A stretch of 64,000 bases of DNA, taken from Mycolicibacterium flavescens (GTDB lineage: Bacteria > Actinomycetota > Actinomycetes > Mycobacteriales > Mycobacteriaceae). This document shows positions 34,693-43,321 of the stretch, piece by piece. Below the pieces are notes generated by a model that was not told where the DNA came from, searched no databases, and saw only the letters and a program-made list of their open reading frames with translations. The translations under genes and the position numbers were made by a program. The stretch lies in NCBI RefSeq assembly GCF_001722335.1, contig NZ_MIHA01000012.1, positions 124,001 through 188,000 on the forward strand, given 5' to 3'. How positions within the stretch are numbered: position 1 is the first letter of the stretch; every line of letters begins with the position of its first letter.

Positions 34693-35352
34693 ATGGCCGG
34701 CACCGACGACGTCATCGGACCGCACAGCCGTGCCGAGTCCATCGTCGCGCACGCCGAGCAGTCCATCTCCGAAGACGCGATCGTCGCCGCCGCGCGCGAT
34801 CGCGCCGTCGACATCGGCGCCGGCGCCATCACCCCGGCCGTCGGCGCCCTGTTGTGCGTGTTCGCCAAGCTCACCGGCGCCAAGGCCGTCGTCGAGGTCG
34901 GAACCGGCGCCGGCGTGAGCGGGCTGTGGCTGCTGTCCGGCATGCGCGAGGACGGCGTGCTGACCACGATCGACGTCGAACCCGAGCACCAGCGGATCGC
35001 CAAGCAGGCGTTCACCGAGGCCGGTATCGGCCCGGGCCGGACGCGGCTGATCAGCGGCCGGGCCCAGGAAGTGCTCACCCGGCTGGCCGACGAGTCCTAC
35101 GACCTGGTGTTCATCGACGCCGATCCCATCGACCAGCCGCAGTTCGTCGAAGAGGCTGTGCGGCTGCTGCGTTCCGGCGGAGCGATCGTGCTGCACCGGG
35201 CCGCGCTCGGCGGCCGGGCCGGCGATGCCACCGCCAACGACGCGGAGGTGGCCGCGGTGCGCGACGCCACCCGGCTGATCGCCGAGGACGAACGGCTGAC
35301 CCCGGTGCTCGTTCCGCTCGGCGACGGCCTGCTCGCCGCCGCCCGCGACTGA
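34693..35352 (+). CDS. SAM-dependent O-methyltransferase (Rv1220c-like)
   Basis: A 219-residue class I methyltransferase of the CCoAOMT-like family 3. The SAM site is [16 protein letters not shown] (~69-84), with the acidic loop in [10 protein letters not shown] and DLVFIDADP (~141-149), which in this family also binds a divalent metal. ATG 34693 begins [16 protein letters not shown]; a longer frame from a GTG at 34651 is not supported by homologues. The natural substrate is unknown. It is divergent from sigE, as in M. tuberculosis. Confidence 0.9.
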   Translation: MAGTDDVIGPHSRAESIVAHAEQSISEDAIVAAARDRAVDIGAGAITPAVGALLCVFAKLTGAKAVVEVGTGAGVSGLWLLSGMREDGVLTTIDVEPEHQRIAKQAFTEAGIGPGRTRLISGRAQEVLTRLADESYDLVFIDADPIDQPQFVEEAVRLLRSGGAIVLHRAALGGRAGDATANDAEVAAVRDATRLIAEDERLTPVLVPLGDGLLAAARD

Positions 35353-35362
35353 CTTTCTGCGC

Positions 35363-35420
35363 CGAGCAGACACAGAATCGCGTATTTCCGCGGCTTTTCG
35401 TGCGATTCCGCGTCTGCTCG
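35363..35420. repeat. Long imperfect hairpin (19-bp arms)
   Basis: cgagcagacacagaatcgc (35363-35381) pairs with gcgattccgcgtctgctcg (35402-35420) with two mismatches and a 20-nt loop. It lies 10 bp after the methyltransferase stop and 22 bp before the TetR operator. It could terminate the methyltransferase message; the GAGCAGAC core also looks like a dispersed mycobacterial intergenic palindrome, which is from memory. Confidence 0.6.
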
Positions 35421-35441
35421 CCATGGAAGCTTGACCGCCGG

Positions 35442-35476
35442 CTGAACGCGCGTTTAGTGTATTGAACATGCGTTCA
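35442..35476. promoter_or_regulatory. Two TetR-type operators over the tetR start
   Basis: ctgaacgcgcgtttag (35442-35457) and tgaacatgcgttca (35463-35476) are both palindromes built from the half-site TGAAC/GTTCA, with centres 20 bp apart. The second contains the ATG of the TetR gene (35468). This fits autorepression of the tetR-ABC operon. Confidence 0.6.
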
Positions 35477-36154
35477 GCACTCGATGATCGCACCGCCGCC
35501 GCCCGAATCCGCGACGCGGCGATCGACCAGTGGGGGCAGCGCGGCTTCGATGTCGGACTGCGCGCAATCGCCGACGCGGCGGGCGTCTCGGCGGCCCTGG
35601 TCATCCACCACTTCGGTTCCAAGGACGGCCTGCGGCGGGCGTGCGACGACCACGTCACCGGGGCGATCCGCGAAGCGAAGTCCGAACAGATGCAGACCCC
35701 GGACCCGGCGGCGTGGTTCGCCCAGATGGCCGAGATCGAGTCGTACGCCCCGCTGATGGCCTACCTGGTGCGCAGCCTGCAGTCCGGTAACCAGTTGGCC
35801 CGCGACTTCTGGCAGCAGATGATGGCCAACGCCGAGGCCTACATCGACGAGGGGGTGCGGTCGGGACTGCTCAAGCCCAGCCGCGACCCACACGCGCGGG
35901 CGCGCTACCTGGCGATGGCCAGCGGCGGCAGCTTCCTGCTCTACCTGCAACTGCACCAGTCCCCCGACCTGCGCCAGGTGCTGCGCGACTACGCCGAGGA
36001 GATGGTGCTCCCGGCGCTCGAGGTCTACACCCAGGGCCTGATGGTCGATTCGACGATGTACGACGCGTTCCTGGCGCGCCGTGAGGAAGGCATCCCGTTC
36101 AGCTCAGCGGCACAAGGAGATGACGATGACGGCTCAGACGATGCGACACCGTGA
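35468..36154 (+). CDS. TetR-family repressor of the adjacent ABC exporter
   Basis: A 228-residue TetR regulator. The N-terminal helix-turn-helix (AARIRDAAIDQWGQRGFDVGLRAIADAAGVSAALVIHHFGSKDGLRRAC, ~9-57) is complete; the rest is the ligand-binding domain. ATG 35468 gives MRSALDDR; the open frame also allows TTG 35462. It corresponds to M. tuberculosis Rv1219c, which represses the Rv1218c-Rv1217c exporter. Here the ABC ATPase gene begins inside its 3' end (29-nt overlap), and palindromic sites overlap its own start. Confidence 0.92.
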   Translation: MRSALDDRTAAARIRDAAIDQWGQRGFDVGLRAIADAAGVSAALVIHHFGSKDGLRRACDDHVTGAIREAKSEQMQTPDPAAWFAQMAEIESYAPLMAYLVRSLQSGNQLARDFWQQMMANAEAYIDEGVRSGLLKPSRDPHARARYLAMASGGSFLLYLQLHQSPDLRQVLRDYAEEMVLPALEVYTQGLMVDSTMYDAFLARREEGIPFSSAAQGDDDDGSDDATP

Positions 36155-37049
36155 GGACCGGCCGGCGGTCGAAATCCACGGCCTGACAAAGACGTTCGGA
36201 CGCACCCGGGCGCTCGACGGCCTCGATTTGGTGGTGGCGCCCGGTCAGATCACCGGTTTCCTCGGCCCCAACGGCGCCGGCAAATCCACCGCCATCCGTG
36301 TGCTGCTCGGACTGCTGCGCGCCGAATCGGGCACGGTCCGACTGCTCGGCGGCGACCCCTGGCACGACGCGGTGGCGTTGCACCGTCAGATCGCCTACGT
36401 GCCCGGCGATGTGACGTTGTGGCCCAACCTGACCGGACAGCAGACGATCGACTTTCTGGCCCGGCTGCGCGGCGGTGATGTCGACACCGCGCGACGCGAT
36501 CAACTCATCGAGCGCTTCGAACTCGACCCGCACAAGAAGGCCCGCACCTACTCGAAGGGCAACCGGCAGAAGGTCGCGATCGTCGCGGCCTTCGCCACCG
36601 ACGCCGAACTCTATCTGCTCGACGAACCCACATCGGGCCTGGACCCGTTGATGGAGAAGGCGTTTCAGCAGTGCGTCAACGAGGTGGCCGAACGCGGCGC
36701 GGCGGTCCTGCTGTCCAGCCACATCCTGGCCGAAGTGGAGAAGGTCTGCGACAGCGTGACGATCATCCGGGCCGGGCGCAGTGTGCGGTCGGGGTCGCTC
36801 GACGAACTCCGTCACCTGATGCGCACGACGGTCACCGTCCGCACCAGCCACGACGGCCGGCGGCTGGAGAGCGCCCCGTTCACACACGAATTCGCGGTCA
36901 GGGACGGTCATTACGTGTTCTCGGTCGACCGCGGCGACCTCGATCACGCCATGGCGCAGCTCACGGAGCTCGGGATACTGGATCTCACCGTGACGCCGGC
37001 TTCGCTAGAGGACCTGTTCCTTCGCGAGTATCAGGAGACCGCCCGGTGA
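36126..37049 (+). CDS. ABC exporter ATPase (Rv1218c-like, multidrug)
   Basis: A 307-residue ATPase of the CcmA/DrrA-like class. ATG 36126 is chosen because AAGGAG lies 6 nt upstream; ATG 36120 is too close to it. Motifs: Walker A GPNGAGKST (~43-51), Q-loop region YVPGDVTLWPNLTG, signature YSKGNRQK (a variant of LSGGQ, normal for this subfamily), Walker B LYLLDEPTSGLDP and switch His SSHILAEVEK. The C-terminal ~90 residues are the accessory domain. It powers the downstream permease; the M. tuberculosis relatives export several drug classes. Confidence 0.93.
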   Translation: MTAQTMRHREDRPAVEIHGLTKTFGRTRALDGLDLVVAPGQITGFLGPNGAGKSTAIRVLLGLLRAESGTVRLLGGDPWHDAVALHRQIAYVPGDVTLWPNLTGQQTIDFLARLRGGDVDTARRDQLIERFELDPHKKARTYSKGNRQKVAIVAAFATDAELYLLDEPTSGLDPLMEKAFQQCVNEVAERGAAVLLSSHILAEVEKVCDSVTIIRAGRSVRSGSLDELRHLMRTTVTVRTSHDGRRLESAPFTHEFAVRDGHYVFSVDRGDLDHAMAQLTELGILDLTVTPASLEDLFLREYQETAR

Positions 37050-38635
37050 CCGCGCCGGTTTTGTCGCCGGCGGTGTGGACGGGTACGACAACGCTGTTGC
37101 GCCTGGCGCTGATCCGCGACCGGGTCCGGCTCGGCATCTGGTTCGCGGTGCTGACGTCGATGATGGTGTACGCCCCCAACGCCGTCCGGCTCGCTTATCC
37201 CGAAGAGGCGCAGCGCCTCGCACGCGTCGACCTGATGAAGACCCCCGCCGGCATCATGATGAGCGGACCGATGTTCGGCGGCAATGAGACCGATCTCGGC
37301 GCGATGCTGGCCAACGAGCTGATGCTCACGTTGATCGTCGCGACGTCGATCCTGGCCGTGCTCACCGTCATCAGGCATACCCGGGCCGAAGAGGAAAGCG
37401 GCGCAGCTGAACTCGTGCTGTCATCGGTCGTCGGCCGCTACGCCCGAACCACCGCCGCGCTGGTTCTGGTCGCCGGTGTCAACGCGGCGCTGGCCGTGTC
37501 GATGACGGTGGCGATGGCCGCCTCCGGATTCGCTGTCGCCGACACCGCGGCGATGTGTCTCGGCGTGACCGCGGTGGCGATGGTGTTCGGGGCGGTCGCT
37601 GCGGTGACCGCGCAGCTGTGGCGCCAAGCCCGCACCGCGACGGGGGCCGCGATGGCCGCGCTGGCGGTCGCGGCCGTCGTGCGCGGGGTCGGCGACGTCA
37701 TCGACAACTCGGGCAGCGCGCTGAGTTGGTTCTCTCCGATCGCCTGGGCCCAGCAGATGCGCCCGTTCGTGGACCTGCGCTGGTGGCCGCTGGCGATGCT
37801 GGTGGTCCTTACCGTCGCGCTGACTGCGCTGGCCGCGCTACTGGAGGGGCGGCGCCAGTACGACGCGGGCACGATCCCGTCGACCGGTGAACACCCCGGC
37901 GCCCGGCCGATCCGCGGTGTGCTCGCGTTGCACCTGACGCTGCAGCGCGGCCAGATCGTCGGCTGGACAGTGGGCCTGTTCCTCGGCGGCCTCGCCTTCG
38001 GGTCGATGACGAAGTCGCTGCTGGATGCCGCGGAGGACAACGAAATGATCCAGCGGGTCATCGCCGCGCAGGGGACCGACAGCGTGTACACGACCATGAC
38101 GCAGTTCCTGGCCGCGGCGGCCAGCGCCTTCGTCGTGGCCGCGGTGCTGCGGGTCTACACCGACGAGGAGAAGGGGCTCACCGAGGCGGTGCTGGCCGGG
38201 TCGGTTTCGCGGTGGCGGTGGTTGGTGACCGCGGTCGTCGCCGCGCTGTTGGGCTCCGTCGTGCTGATGACGGCGGCCGGCCTGGGCAACGGACTGGGCG
38301 CGGGCTTCGCCGTCGGCGACCCCGCGACCGTCGCGCGGCTGACGGTGGCGGCGCTGGCGTTCCTCCCGGCGCTGGTGGTGATGGCGGCTGTCGCGGCGCT
38401 GGCCGTGGCGGTGCGCAGACCCTGGCTGGGCTGGCTGGCGGTCGCGTTCGTGGTGGTCTCGCTGTATCTGGGTGCGCTGCTGCGGCTGCCGCAGTGGTTG
38501 ATCGACCTGTCGCCGGTCAGCCGGACCACCGCGCCGATGGACTATCCGGTGACGGCGTTGATCGTTATGGTCGTCGTCGGGGCGGGTGGGACGGCAGTCG
38601 CCGGTGCGCTCTACCGGCGACGGGACGTGCTCTGA
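37046..38635 (+). CDS. ABC exporter permease (Rv1217c-like, tetronasin type)
   Basis: A 529-residue membrane protein with about 12 helices in two halves, each of the ABC-2 type; the halves look like a duplication (each has a conserved RHTRAEEESGAAELVLSSVVGRYARTT or VYTDEEKGLTEAVLAGSVSRWRW segment before a helix). GTG 37046 overlaps the ATPase stop (GTGA); the longer frame from 36671 is a shadow. It should form the membrane path of the exporter with the ATPase dimer. Confidence 0.93.
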   Translation: MTAPVLSPAVWTGTTTLLRLALIRDRVRLGIWFAVLTSMMVYAPNAVRLAYPEEAQRLARVDLMKTPAGIMMSGPMFGGNETDLGAMLANELMLTLIVATSILAVLTVIRHTRAEEESGAAELVLSSVVGRYARTTAALVLVAGVNAALAVSMTVAMAASGFAVADTAAMCLGVTAVAMVFGAVAAVTAQLWRQARTATGAAMAALAVAAVVRGVGDVIDNSGSALSWFSPIAWAQQMRPFVDLRWWPLAMLVVLTVALTALAALLEGRRQYDAGTIPSTGEHPGARPIRGVLALHLTLQRGQIVGWTVGLFLGGLAFGSMTKSLLDAAEDNEMIQRVIAAQGTDSVYTTMTQFLAAAASAFVVAAVLRVYTDEEKGLTEAVLAGSVSRWRWLVTAVVAALLGSVVLMTAAGLGNGLGAGFAVGDPATVARLTVAALAFLPALVVMAAVAALAVAVRRPWLGWLAVAFVVVSLYLGALLRLPQWLIDLSPVSRTTAPMDYPVTALIVMVVVGAGGTAVAGALYRRRDVL

Positions 38636-38646
38636 TCGGGGGGGCC

Positions 38647-39321
38647 GTGAAACTTATTGTGCAGCTGGTGATTTCGAGTGTCTTCGGAATCGTGTTCGTG
38701 GGCGCGCTGCTGTTCGGGCCGGCAGGGACGTTCGACTACTGGCAGGCGTGGGTCTTCCTGGCCATCTTCAGCGCGCTGACGACGGTGCCCAACCTTTATC
38801 TGGCGCGACGCCGCCCGGAGGTGTTACGGCGCCGGATGCGGGCCGGCCCCACCGCCGAGCGTCGACCCGCCCAGCGGTTCGCCAGCATCGGGTACCTGTC
38901 GGTGTTCGTGCTCGTGGCGGTGATCAGCGCACTCGACCACCGCCTCGGATGGTCGACGGTGCCGACGGCCGTGGTGCTGCTCGGGCAGGTGCTCGTCGCG
39001 GTCGGGTTGGGCATCGCGATGTCGGTGATACTGCTCAACCGCTATGCCGCCGCCACCGTCACCATCGAGTCCGACCAGCAGCTGGTCTCCACCGGTTGGT
39101 ACGCCGTCGTGCGGCACCCGATGTATTTCGGGGTGCTGATCATGTTCGTCGGATCTCCGCTCGCGCTGGACTCGCTGTGGGGGCTGGCGGTGCTGGTGCC
39201 CGGGTTGGTGGTGTTCGCGGTCCGCATCCTCGACGAGGAGAAGCTGCTGCGTGAGGAGCTGTCCGGATATCGCGAGTACACCGAGAAGGTGCGCTACCGG
39301 TTGCTGCCCTACGTGTGGTGA
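38647..39321 (+). CDS. Isoprenylcysteine methyltransferase (ICMT)-family membrane protein
   Basis: A 224-residue integral membrane protein with five or so helices. The C-terminal part has the SAM-binding pattern of the PEMT/ICMT superfamily: ESDQQLVSTGWYAVVRHPMYFGVLIMF (~140-165) with RHPMY, then EEKLLREELSGYREYTEKVRYRLLPYVW. The GTG 38647 start (after a G-rich stretch) is chosen over much longer upstream frames. It is 11 bp after the permease gene and resembles M. tuberculosis Rv1216c. It may methylate a lipid or isoprenoid; the substrate is unknown. Confidence 0.85.
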   Translation: MKLIVQLVISSVFGIVFVGALLFGPAGTFDYWQAWVFLAIFSALTTVPNLYLARRRPEVLRRRMRAGPTAERRPAQRFASIGYLSVFVLVAVISALDHRLGWSTVPTAVVLLGQVLVAVGLGIAMSVILLNRYAAATVTIESDQQLVSTGWYAVVRHPMYFGVLIMFVGSPLALDSLWGLAVLVPGLVVFAVRILDEEKLLREELSGYREYTEKVRYRLLPYVW

Positions 39322-39361
39322 CGGGAGTGACCGGACTGCCCGGACCGCGCGGACTGCCCGC

Positions 39362-39418
39362 CGAGTGGCCACTTACTGAGCGGAAATGCGCCCCAGACGC
39401 GCGACAACTGGCCACTCG
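39362..39418. terminator. Hairpin between convergent ICMT and glgC genes
   Basis: cgagtggcca (39362-39371) and tggccactcg (39409-39418) form a 10-bp stem with two further paired bases beyond one mismatch; the loop is ~31 nt. It lies between two convergent genes and could serve as a two-way terminator. No T-run is present. Confidence 0.5.
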
Positions 39419-39436
39419 CCAAAGAGGGTGAGCCAG

Positions 39437-40651
39437 CTAGATCCAGACGCCCTTGCCGACCGCGACCACTCCCCCGGCGCTGATCGCGAATCGCTCGCGG
39501 TCCTTGTCGAGGTCGACGCCGACCATCTCGCCCGGCCCGACGACGACGTTCTTGTCCAGGATCGCGTGACGCACCACCGCGCCGCGACCGATCCGGGCGC
39601 CGGGCATGATCACGCTGCCCTCGACGATCGCCCCCTCGTCGACGACGACGTTCGACGACAGCACCGAGTTGCGCACAGACGCCGCCGAAATGATGCTGCC
39701 CGCGCCGACCACCGACTCCTGCGCCGAACCGCCGTTGACGAACTTCGCGGGGGCCAGCATCTCGGACTCGCCGCGGATCGGCCAGCGCTTGTTGTACAGG
39801 TTGAACACCGGGTGCACCGACACCAGATCCATGTGCGCGTCGTAGAACGCGTCGAGGGTCCCGACGTCGCGCCAGTAACCGTGGTCGCGCTCGGTGGCGC
39901 CGGGGACCTCGTTGTTGTTGAAGTCGTAGACCGCGGCCATCCCGTCGTCGACCAGCCGCGGGATGATGTCGCCGCCCATGTCGTGGTCGGAGTGGTCGTC
40001 GTCGGCGTCCGCGCGGATCGCGTCGATGAGCACCTTCGTGGTGAAGATGTAGTTGCCCATCGACACGAACGCCTCGTCGGGATTGTCCGGCGTGCCCGGC
40101 GGGTCGGCCGGTTTCTCGATGAAGCTGCGGATGCGGCCGGACTCGTCGGCGTCGATCACCCCGAACGCGGTGGCCTCCCGGCGCGGCACCCGGATGCCCG
40201 CGACCGTCGCGCCCGCACCGCTTTCGATGTGGAACTGGACCATCTGCTCGGGGTCCATCCGGTACACGTGGTCGGCGCCGAACACCACGATGTAGTCGGG
40301 GTCCTCGTCGTAGATCAGGTTCAGCGACTGGTAGATCGCGTCGGCCGAACCGGTGTACCAGCGTGGCCCGAGCCGCTGCTGGGCGGGCACCGGGGTGATG
40401 TACTCGCCGGCCAGGCCCGACAGCCGCCAGTTCTGCGAGATGTGCCGGTCCAGCGAATGCGACTTGTACTGGGTGAGTACGCAGATGCGCAGGTATCGGG
40501 CGTTCACCAGGTTCGACAGCACGAAGTCGATGAGCCGGTAGGCGCCGCCGAAGGGAACCGCGGGTTTGGCCCGGTCCGCGGTCAGCGGGTAGAGCCGCTT
40601 ACCCTCGCCGCCGGCCAGAACGATGCCCAGCACGTGTGGCAGTTCCCTCAT
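39437..40651 (-). CDS. glgC: Glucose-1-phosphate adenylyltransferase (ADP-glucose pyrophosphorylase)
   Basis: A 404-residue enzyme that makes ADP-glucose from glucose-1-phosphate and ATP. The nucleotide site is [13 protein letters not shown] (~13-25) with [15 protein letters not shown] (~29-43), substrate loops near [10 protein letters not shown] (~97) and [10 protein letters not shown]; the C-terminal ~110 residues form a left-handed beta-helix (hexapeptide repeats such as [29 protein letters not shown]). ADP-glucose supplies GlgM, encoded divergently 140 bp away. No ribosome-binding site is seen; TAGGTT lies 6 nt before the ATG. Confidence 0.97.
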   Translation of the reverse strand: MRELPHVLGIVLAGGEGKRLYPLTADRAKPAVPFGGAYRLIDFVLSNLVNARYLRICVLTQYKSHSLDRHISQNWRLSGLAGEYITPVPAQQRLGPRWYTGSADAIYQSLNLIYDEDPDYIVVFGADHVYRMDPEQMVQFHIESGAGATVAGIRVPRREATAFGVIDADESGRIRSFIEKPADPPGTPDNPDEAFVSMGNYIFTTKVLIDAIRADADDDHSDHDMGGDIIPRLVDDGMAAVYDFNNNEVPGATERDHGYWRDVGTLDAFYDAHMDLVSVHPVFNLYNKRWPIRGESEMLAPAKFVNGGSAQESVVGAGSIISAASVRNSVLSSNVVVDEGAIVEGSVIMPGARIGRGAVVRHAILDKNVVVGPGEMVGVDLDKDRERFAISAGGVVAVGKGVWI

Positions 40652-40657
40652 GACACA

Positions 40658-40663
40658 AACCTA
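40658..40663 (-). promoter_or_regulatory. Putative -10 box for leaderless glgC
   Basis: On the minus strand TAGGTT ends 6 nt before ATG 40651. Confidence 0.45.
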
Positions 40664-40778
40664 TCGGCAGGTTCAGCAGTCGGCTAGGCATTGACGCCAC
40701 GAGTCAAGGTGATTGGGAGGTATCGCACGTTCGGACGGGCTCGCCGGACAACGACCTGCGCCCGCTTGTCGGCGTCAC

Positions 40779-40784
40779 TATCGT
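40779..40784 (+). promoter_or_regulatory. Putative -10 box for leaderless glgM
   Basis: TATCGT ends 7 nt before ATG 40792. With the glgC box it makes the 140-bp divergent region a pair of leaderless promoters. Confidence 0.45.
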
Positions 40785-40791
40785 CGGGACC

Positions 40792-41955
40792 ATGCGGGTG
40801 GCGATGATGACTCGGGAGTATCCACCCGAGGTGTACGGCGGGGCCGGAGTGCACGTCACCGAGCTGGTCGCGCAGTTGCGCCGCCTGTGCGAGGTCGACG
40901 TGCACTGCATGGGAGCGCCGCGACCCGACGCGATCGTCGCGGCGCCCGATCCCGCGCTCGTCGGCGCCAACGCCGCGCTGACGATGCTCTCGGCCGACCT
41001 GAACATGGTCAACGCCGCCGCGCATGCCGGCGTCGTGCATTCGCACACCTGGTACACCGGGCTCGCCGGCCATCTCGCCGCGCTGCTGTACGGCGTTCCG
41101 CATGTGCTGACCGCGCACTCGCTGGAACCGATGCGGCCGTGGAAGGCCGAGCAGCTCGGCGGGGGCTACCGGGTGTCGTCGTGGGTGGAGAAGACGGCGG
41201 TCGAGGCGGCCGACGCGGTGATCGCGGTGAGCTCCGGGATGCGTGAGGACGTGCTGCGCACCTACCCGGCGCTGGACCCGAACCGGGTGCACGTGGTGCG
41301 CAACGGGATCGACACCGACGTCTGGTACCCGGCGGAGCCGGAGCCGGGCGAGTCCGTGCTGGCCGAACTCGGTGTCGACCGCAGCCGTCCGGTCGTGGCG
41401 TTCGTCGGCCGGATCACCCGGCAGAAGGGCGTCGCGCACCTGGTGGCCGCCGCGCACCAGTTCGCACCCGAGGTTCAGCTGGTGTTGTGCGCGGGTGCGC
41501 CCGACACCCCGGAGATCGCCGCCGAGGTCACCGAGGCGGTGCAGCAGCTGGCCCGAGCCCGCACCGGCGTGTACTGGGTGCGCGAGATGCTGCCGATCGT
41601 CAAGATTCGAGAAATCCTCAGCGCAGCAACTGTTTTCGTATGCCCGTCGGTGTATGAGCCGCTGGGCATCGTGAACCTGGAGGCGATGGCCTGCGCGACG
41701 GCGGTGGTCGCCTCGGATGTGGGAGGTATCCCCGAGGTGGTGGCCGAGGGGCAGACCGGGCGGCTGGTGCACTACGACGCTGCGGACGCGGCCGGCTACG
41801 AGAGCCGATTGGCCGCCGCGGTCAACGAACTGGTGGCCGACCCGGCGCTGGCGCGGCAGTACGGCACCGCAGGCAGGCAGCGCTGTATCGAGGAGTTCTC
41901 CTGGGCACACATCGCCGAGCAGACCCTCGAGATCTACCGCAAGGTTTCGATCTAG
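40792..41955 (+). CDS. glgM: GT4 alpha-maltose-1-phosphate synthase (glycogen synthase-like)
   Basis: A 387-residue GT-B glycosyltransferase of family GT4. The N-terminal half has MTREYPPEVYGGAGVHV (acceptor/nucleotide loop, ~4-20) and HSHTWYTG; the C-terminal half has FVGRITRQKGVAHLV (~204-218) and the nucleotide site PSVYEPLGIVNLEAMACATAVVASDVGG (~284-311, E-x7-E). The mycobacterial relative (Rv1212c) joins ADP-glucose to glucose-1-phosphate, giving maltose-1-phosphate for alpha-glucan synthesis by GlgE. It starts at a leaderless ATG. Confidence 0.95.
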   Translation: MRVAMMTREYPPEVYGGAGVHVTELVAQLRRLCEVDVHCMGAPRPDAIVAAPDPALVGANAALTMLSADLNMVNAAAHAGVVHSHTWYTGLAGHLAALLYGVPHVLTAHSLEPMRPWKAEQLGGGYRVSSWVEKTAVEAADAVIAVSSGMREDVLRTYPALDPNRVHVVRNGIDTDVWYPAEPEPGESVLAELGVDRSRPVVAFVGRITRQKGVAHLVAAAHQFAPEVQLVLCAGAPDTPEIAAEVTEAVQQLARARTGVYWVREMLPIVKIREILSAATVFVCPSVYEPLGIVNLEAMACATAVVASDVGGIPEVVAEGQTGRLVHYDAADAAGYESRLAAAVNELVADPALARQYGTAGRQRCIEEFSWAHIAEQTLEIYRKVSI

Positions 41956-41973
41956 GCGCGACCGGCCGGCTCG

Positions 41974-42141
41974 CTAGCTGGTGACGTTCTTGAGTTCCTC
42001 GCCCAGCGCGGCGGCTTCGTCCGGGGTGAGTTCGACGACCAGCCGGCCACCGCCTTCCAGTGGTACCCGCATCACGATGCCGCGCCCCTCCTTGGTTGCT
42101 TCCAAAGGACCGTCGCCGGTCCGGGGCTTCATCGCCGCCAT
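41974..42141 (-). CDS. Small DUF3117 protein (Rv1211-like)
   Basis: A 55-residue protein (MAAMKPRTGDGPLEATKEGRGIVMRV...). ATG 42141 is used because GGAGGGAG lies just upstream; the longer frame starting at 42216 adds low-complexity sequence with no support. DUF3117 proteins are conserved through Actinobacteria, and their function is unknown. It has no membrane segment. It is convergent with glgM (18-bp gap). Confidence 0.88.
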   Translation of the reverse strand: MAAMKPRTGDGPLEATKEGRGIVMRVPLEGGGRLVVELTPDEAAALGEELKNVTS

Positions 42142-42289
42142 CGAGTGCTCCCTCCACATGAGCCGGCCCGTCAGGGCCCGGTCGGGGCCGGGGGCCGCCC
42201 ACCCGTTTGACAGCACCCGGTACTGAACTGCAACTGAACTTCCCCTATTGTTCCCTATCCGCGAGGTTTGGTGTGCAAAGACCCGGCTA
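42142..42289. other. Intergenic region with an 8-bp direct repeat
   Basis: This gap lies upstream of the DUF3117 gene and downstream of tagA. actgaact occurs twice, 3 bp apart, near 42219-42237, in a locally AT-richer stretch that may hold the DUF3117 promoter. No gene is seen. Confidence 0.4.
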
Positions 42290-42895
42290 TCACCGCCGCG
42301 GCGGGTCCGCCGAGGCCACCGGAACCCAGCAGTCGGCGGTGTGATCGTCGACCATTCCGGTCGCCTGCATCAGCGCGTAGGCCGTCGTCGGCCCGACGAA
42401 CCGGAACCCGCGGCGCTTGAGTTCCTTGGCCATCGCGGTGGACTCCGGCGTGACGGCCGGGATCAGCCCGAACTCCGCGGGCCGGGGCCGCGGCGGCGGC
42501 GCGAACGACCACAGCAGCTCGCCCAGGTCGACGCCGGCATCGGCCAGCTCGGCGGCCGCGCGGGCGTTGGCGATGGTGGCCTCGATCTTCGCGCGGTTGC
42601 GCACGATTCCCGCGTCGCTCATCAGCCGGGTGACGTCGCGGTCGGTGTAGCGGGCGATGCGCTCGACGTCGAAATTGTCGAACGCCTGCCGGAAGTTGTC
42701 CCGCTTGCGCAGGATGATCAGCCACGACAAGCCGCTCTGGAAAGCCTCGAGCGTGATCCGCTCGAACAGGGCCTGCGAATCGCGCAGCGGCCGGCCCCAC
42801 TCGGTGTCGTGGTAGTCGCGGTAGAGCTCGAAATCGGCAGGCGCCAGCCGGGATTCGTCGATCCAGGCGCAGCGCACCCGACCGTCAGCGGTCAC
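42290..42895 (-). CDS. tagA: DNA-3-methyladenine glycosylase I
   Basis: A 201-residue Tag-family base-excision enzyme that removes 3-methyladenine. The zinc ligands expected from E. coli Tag are present: Cys in VRCAWID (~9), His in YHDTEWGRPL (~29), and His/Cys in DDHTADCW near 185-190. The recognition segment FQSGLSWLIILRKRDNFRQAF and the helix-hairpin-helix region are intact. The GTG start overlaps the stop of the upstream DivIVA-like gene by 4 nt, so they are co-translated. Confidence 0.95.
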   Translation of the reverse strand: MTADGRVRCAWIDESRLAPADFELYRDYHDTEWGRPLRDSQALFERITLEAFQSGLSWLIILRKRDNFRQAFDNFDVERIARYTDRDVTRLMSDAGIVRNRAKIEATIANARAAAELADAGVDLGELLWSFAPPPRPRPAEFGLIPAVTPESTAMAKELKRRGFRFVGPTTAYALMQATGMVDDHTADCWVPVASADPPRR

Positions 42896-43272
42896 GCTTC
42901 GCTCCGGCTGTCGGCCGTCTCGTCGTCGTCTTGGAGCGCGTGGGCGGGCTGCTCGGCGACCGTGTCGTCGGGATCCTCGATGCCGTACGCGGCGCGCAGC
43001 GTGTCCAGCTGGCCGCGCAGCTGGTCGAGTTCGGCGCCCAGCCGGTCAAGCACCCAGTCCACCTCGCTGGTCTTGTAGCCGCGCAGCGTCTGCGCGAATT
43101 TGATCGCGTCGACGTCGGCGCCCGTCACACCGGAGGCCGGCAGCACGGTGGCCGTGGTGTCGCGCGGCAGCGGTGGCAACGGTTCGCCGCGCCCGAACAG
43201 CACACTGCCCAACGCGAACAGCACCACCGCGATCAGAACCAGCACGACCAGATACAGCAGAACCAGCGTCAC
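42892..43272 (-). CDS. DivIVA-domain membrane-anchored protein (Rv1209-like)
   Basis: A 126-residue protein: one N-terminal membrane helix (MTLVLLYLVVLVLIAVVLFALGSVLF), a short spacer, then a DivIVA-type segment (GADVDAIKFAQTLRGYKTSEVDWVLDRLGAELDQL, ~50-85) that should form a coiled coil, and an acidic tail. DivIVA-type proteins sense membrane curvature or organise polar growth; this short form may be an accessory. It sits upstream of tagA with overlapping codons and 49 bp downstream of gpgS. Confidence 0.82.
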   Translation of the reverse strand: MTLVLLYLVVLVLIAVVLFALGSVLFGRGEPLPPLPRDTTATVLPASGVTGADVDAIKFAQTLRGYKTSEVDWVLDRLGAELDQLRGQLDTLRAAYGIEDPDDTVAEQPAHALQDDDETADSRSEA

Positions 43273-43321
43273 GGCATCGATACTGCCTCAGCGCGCCGAC
43301 AACCGCGCCGCCTGTCGGCAC

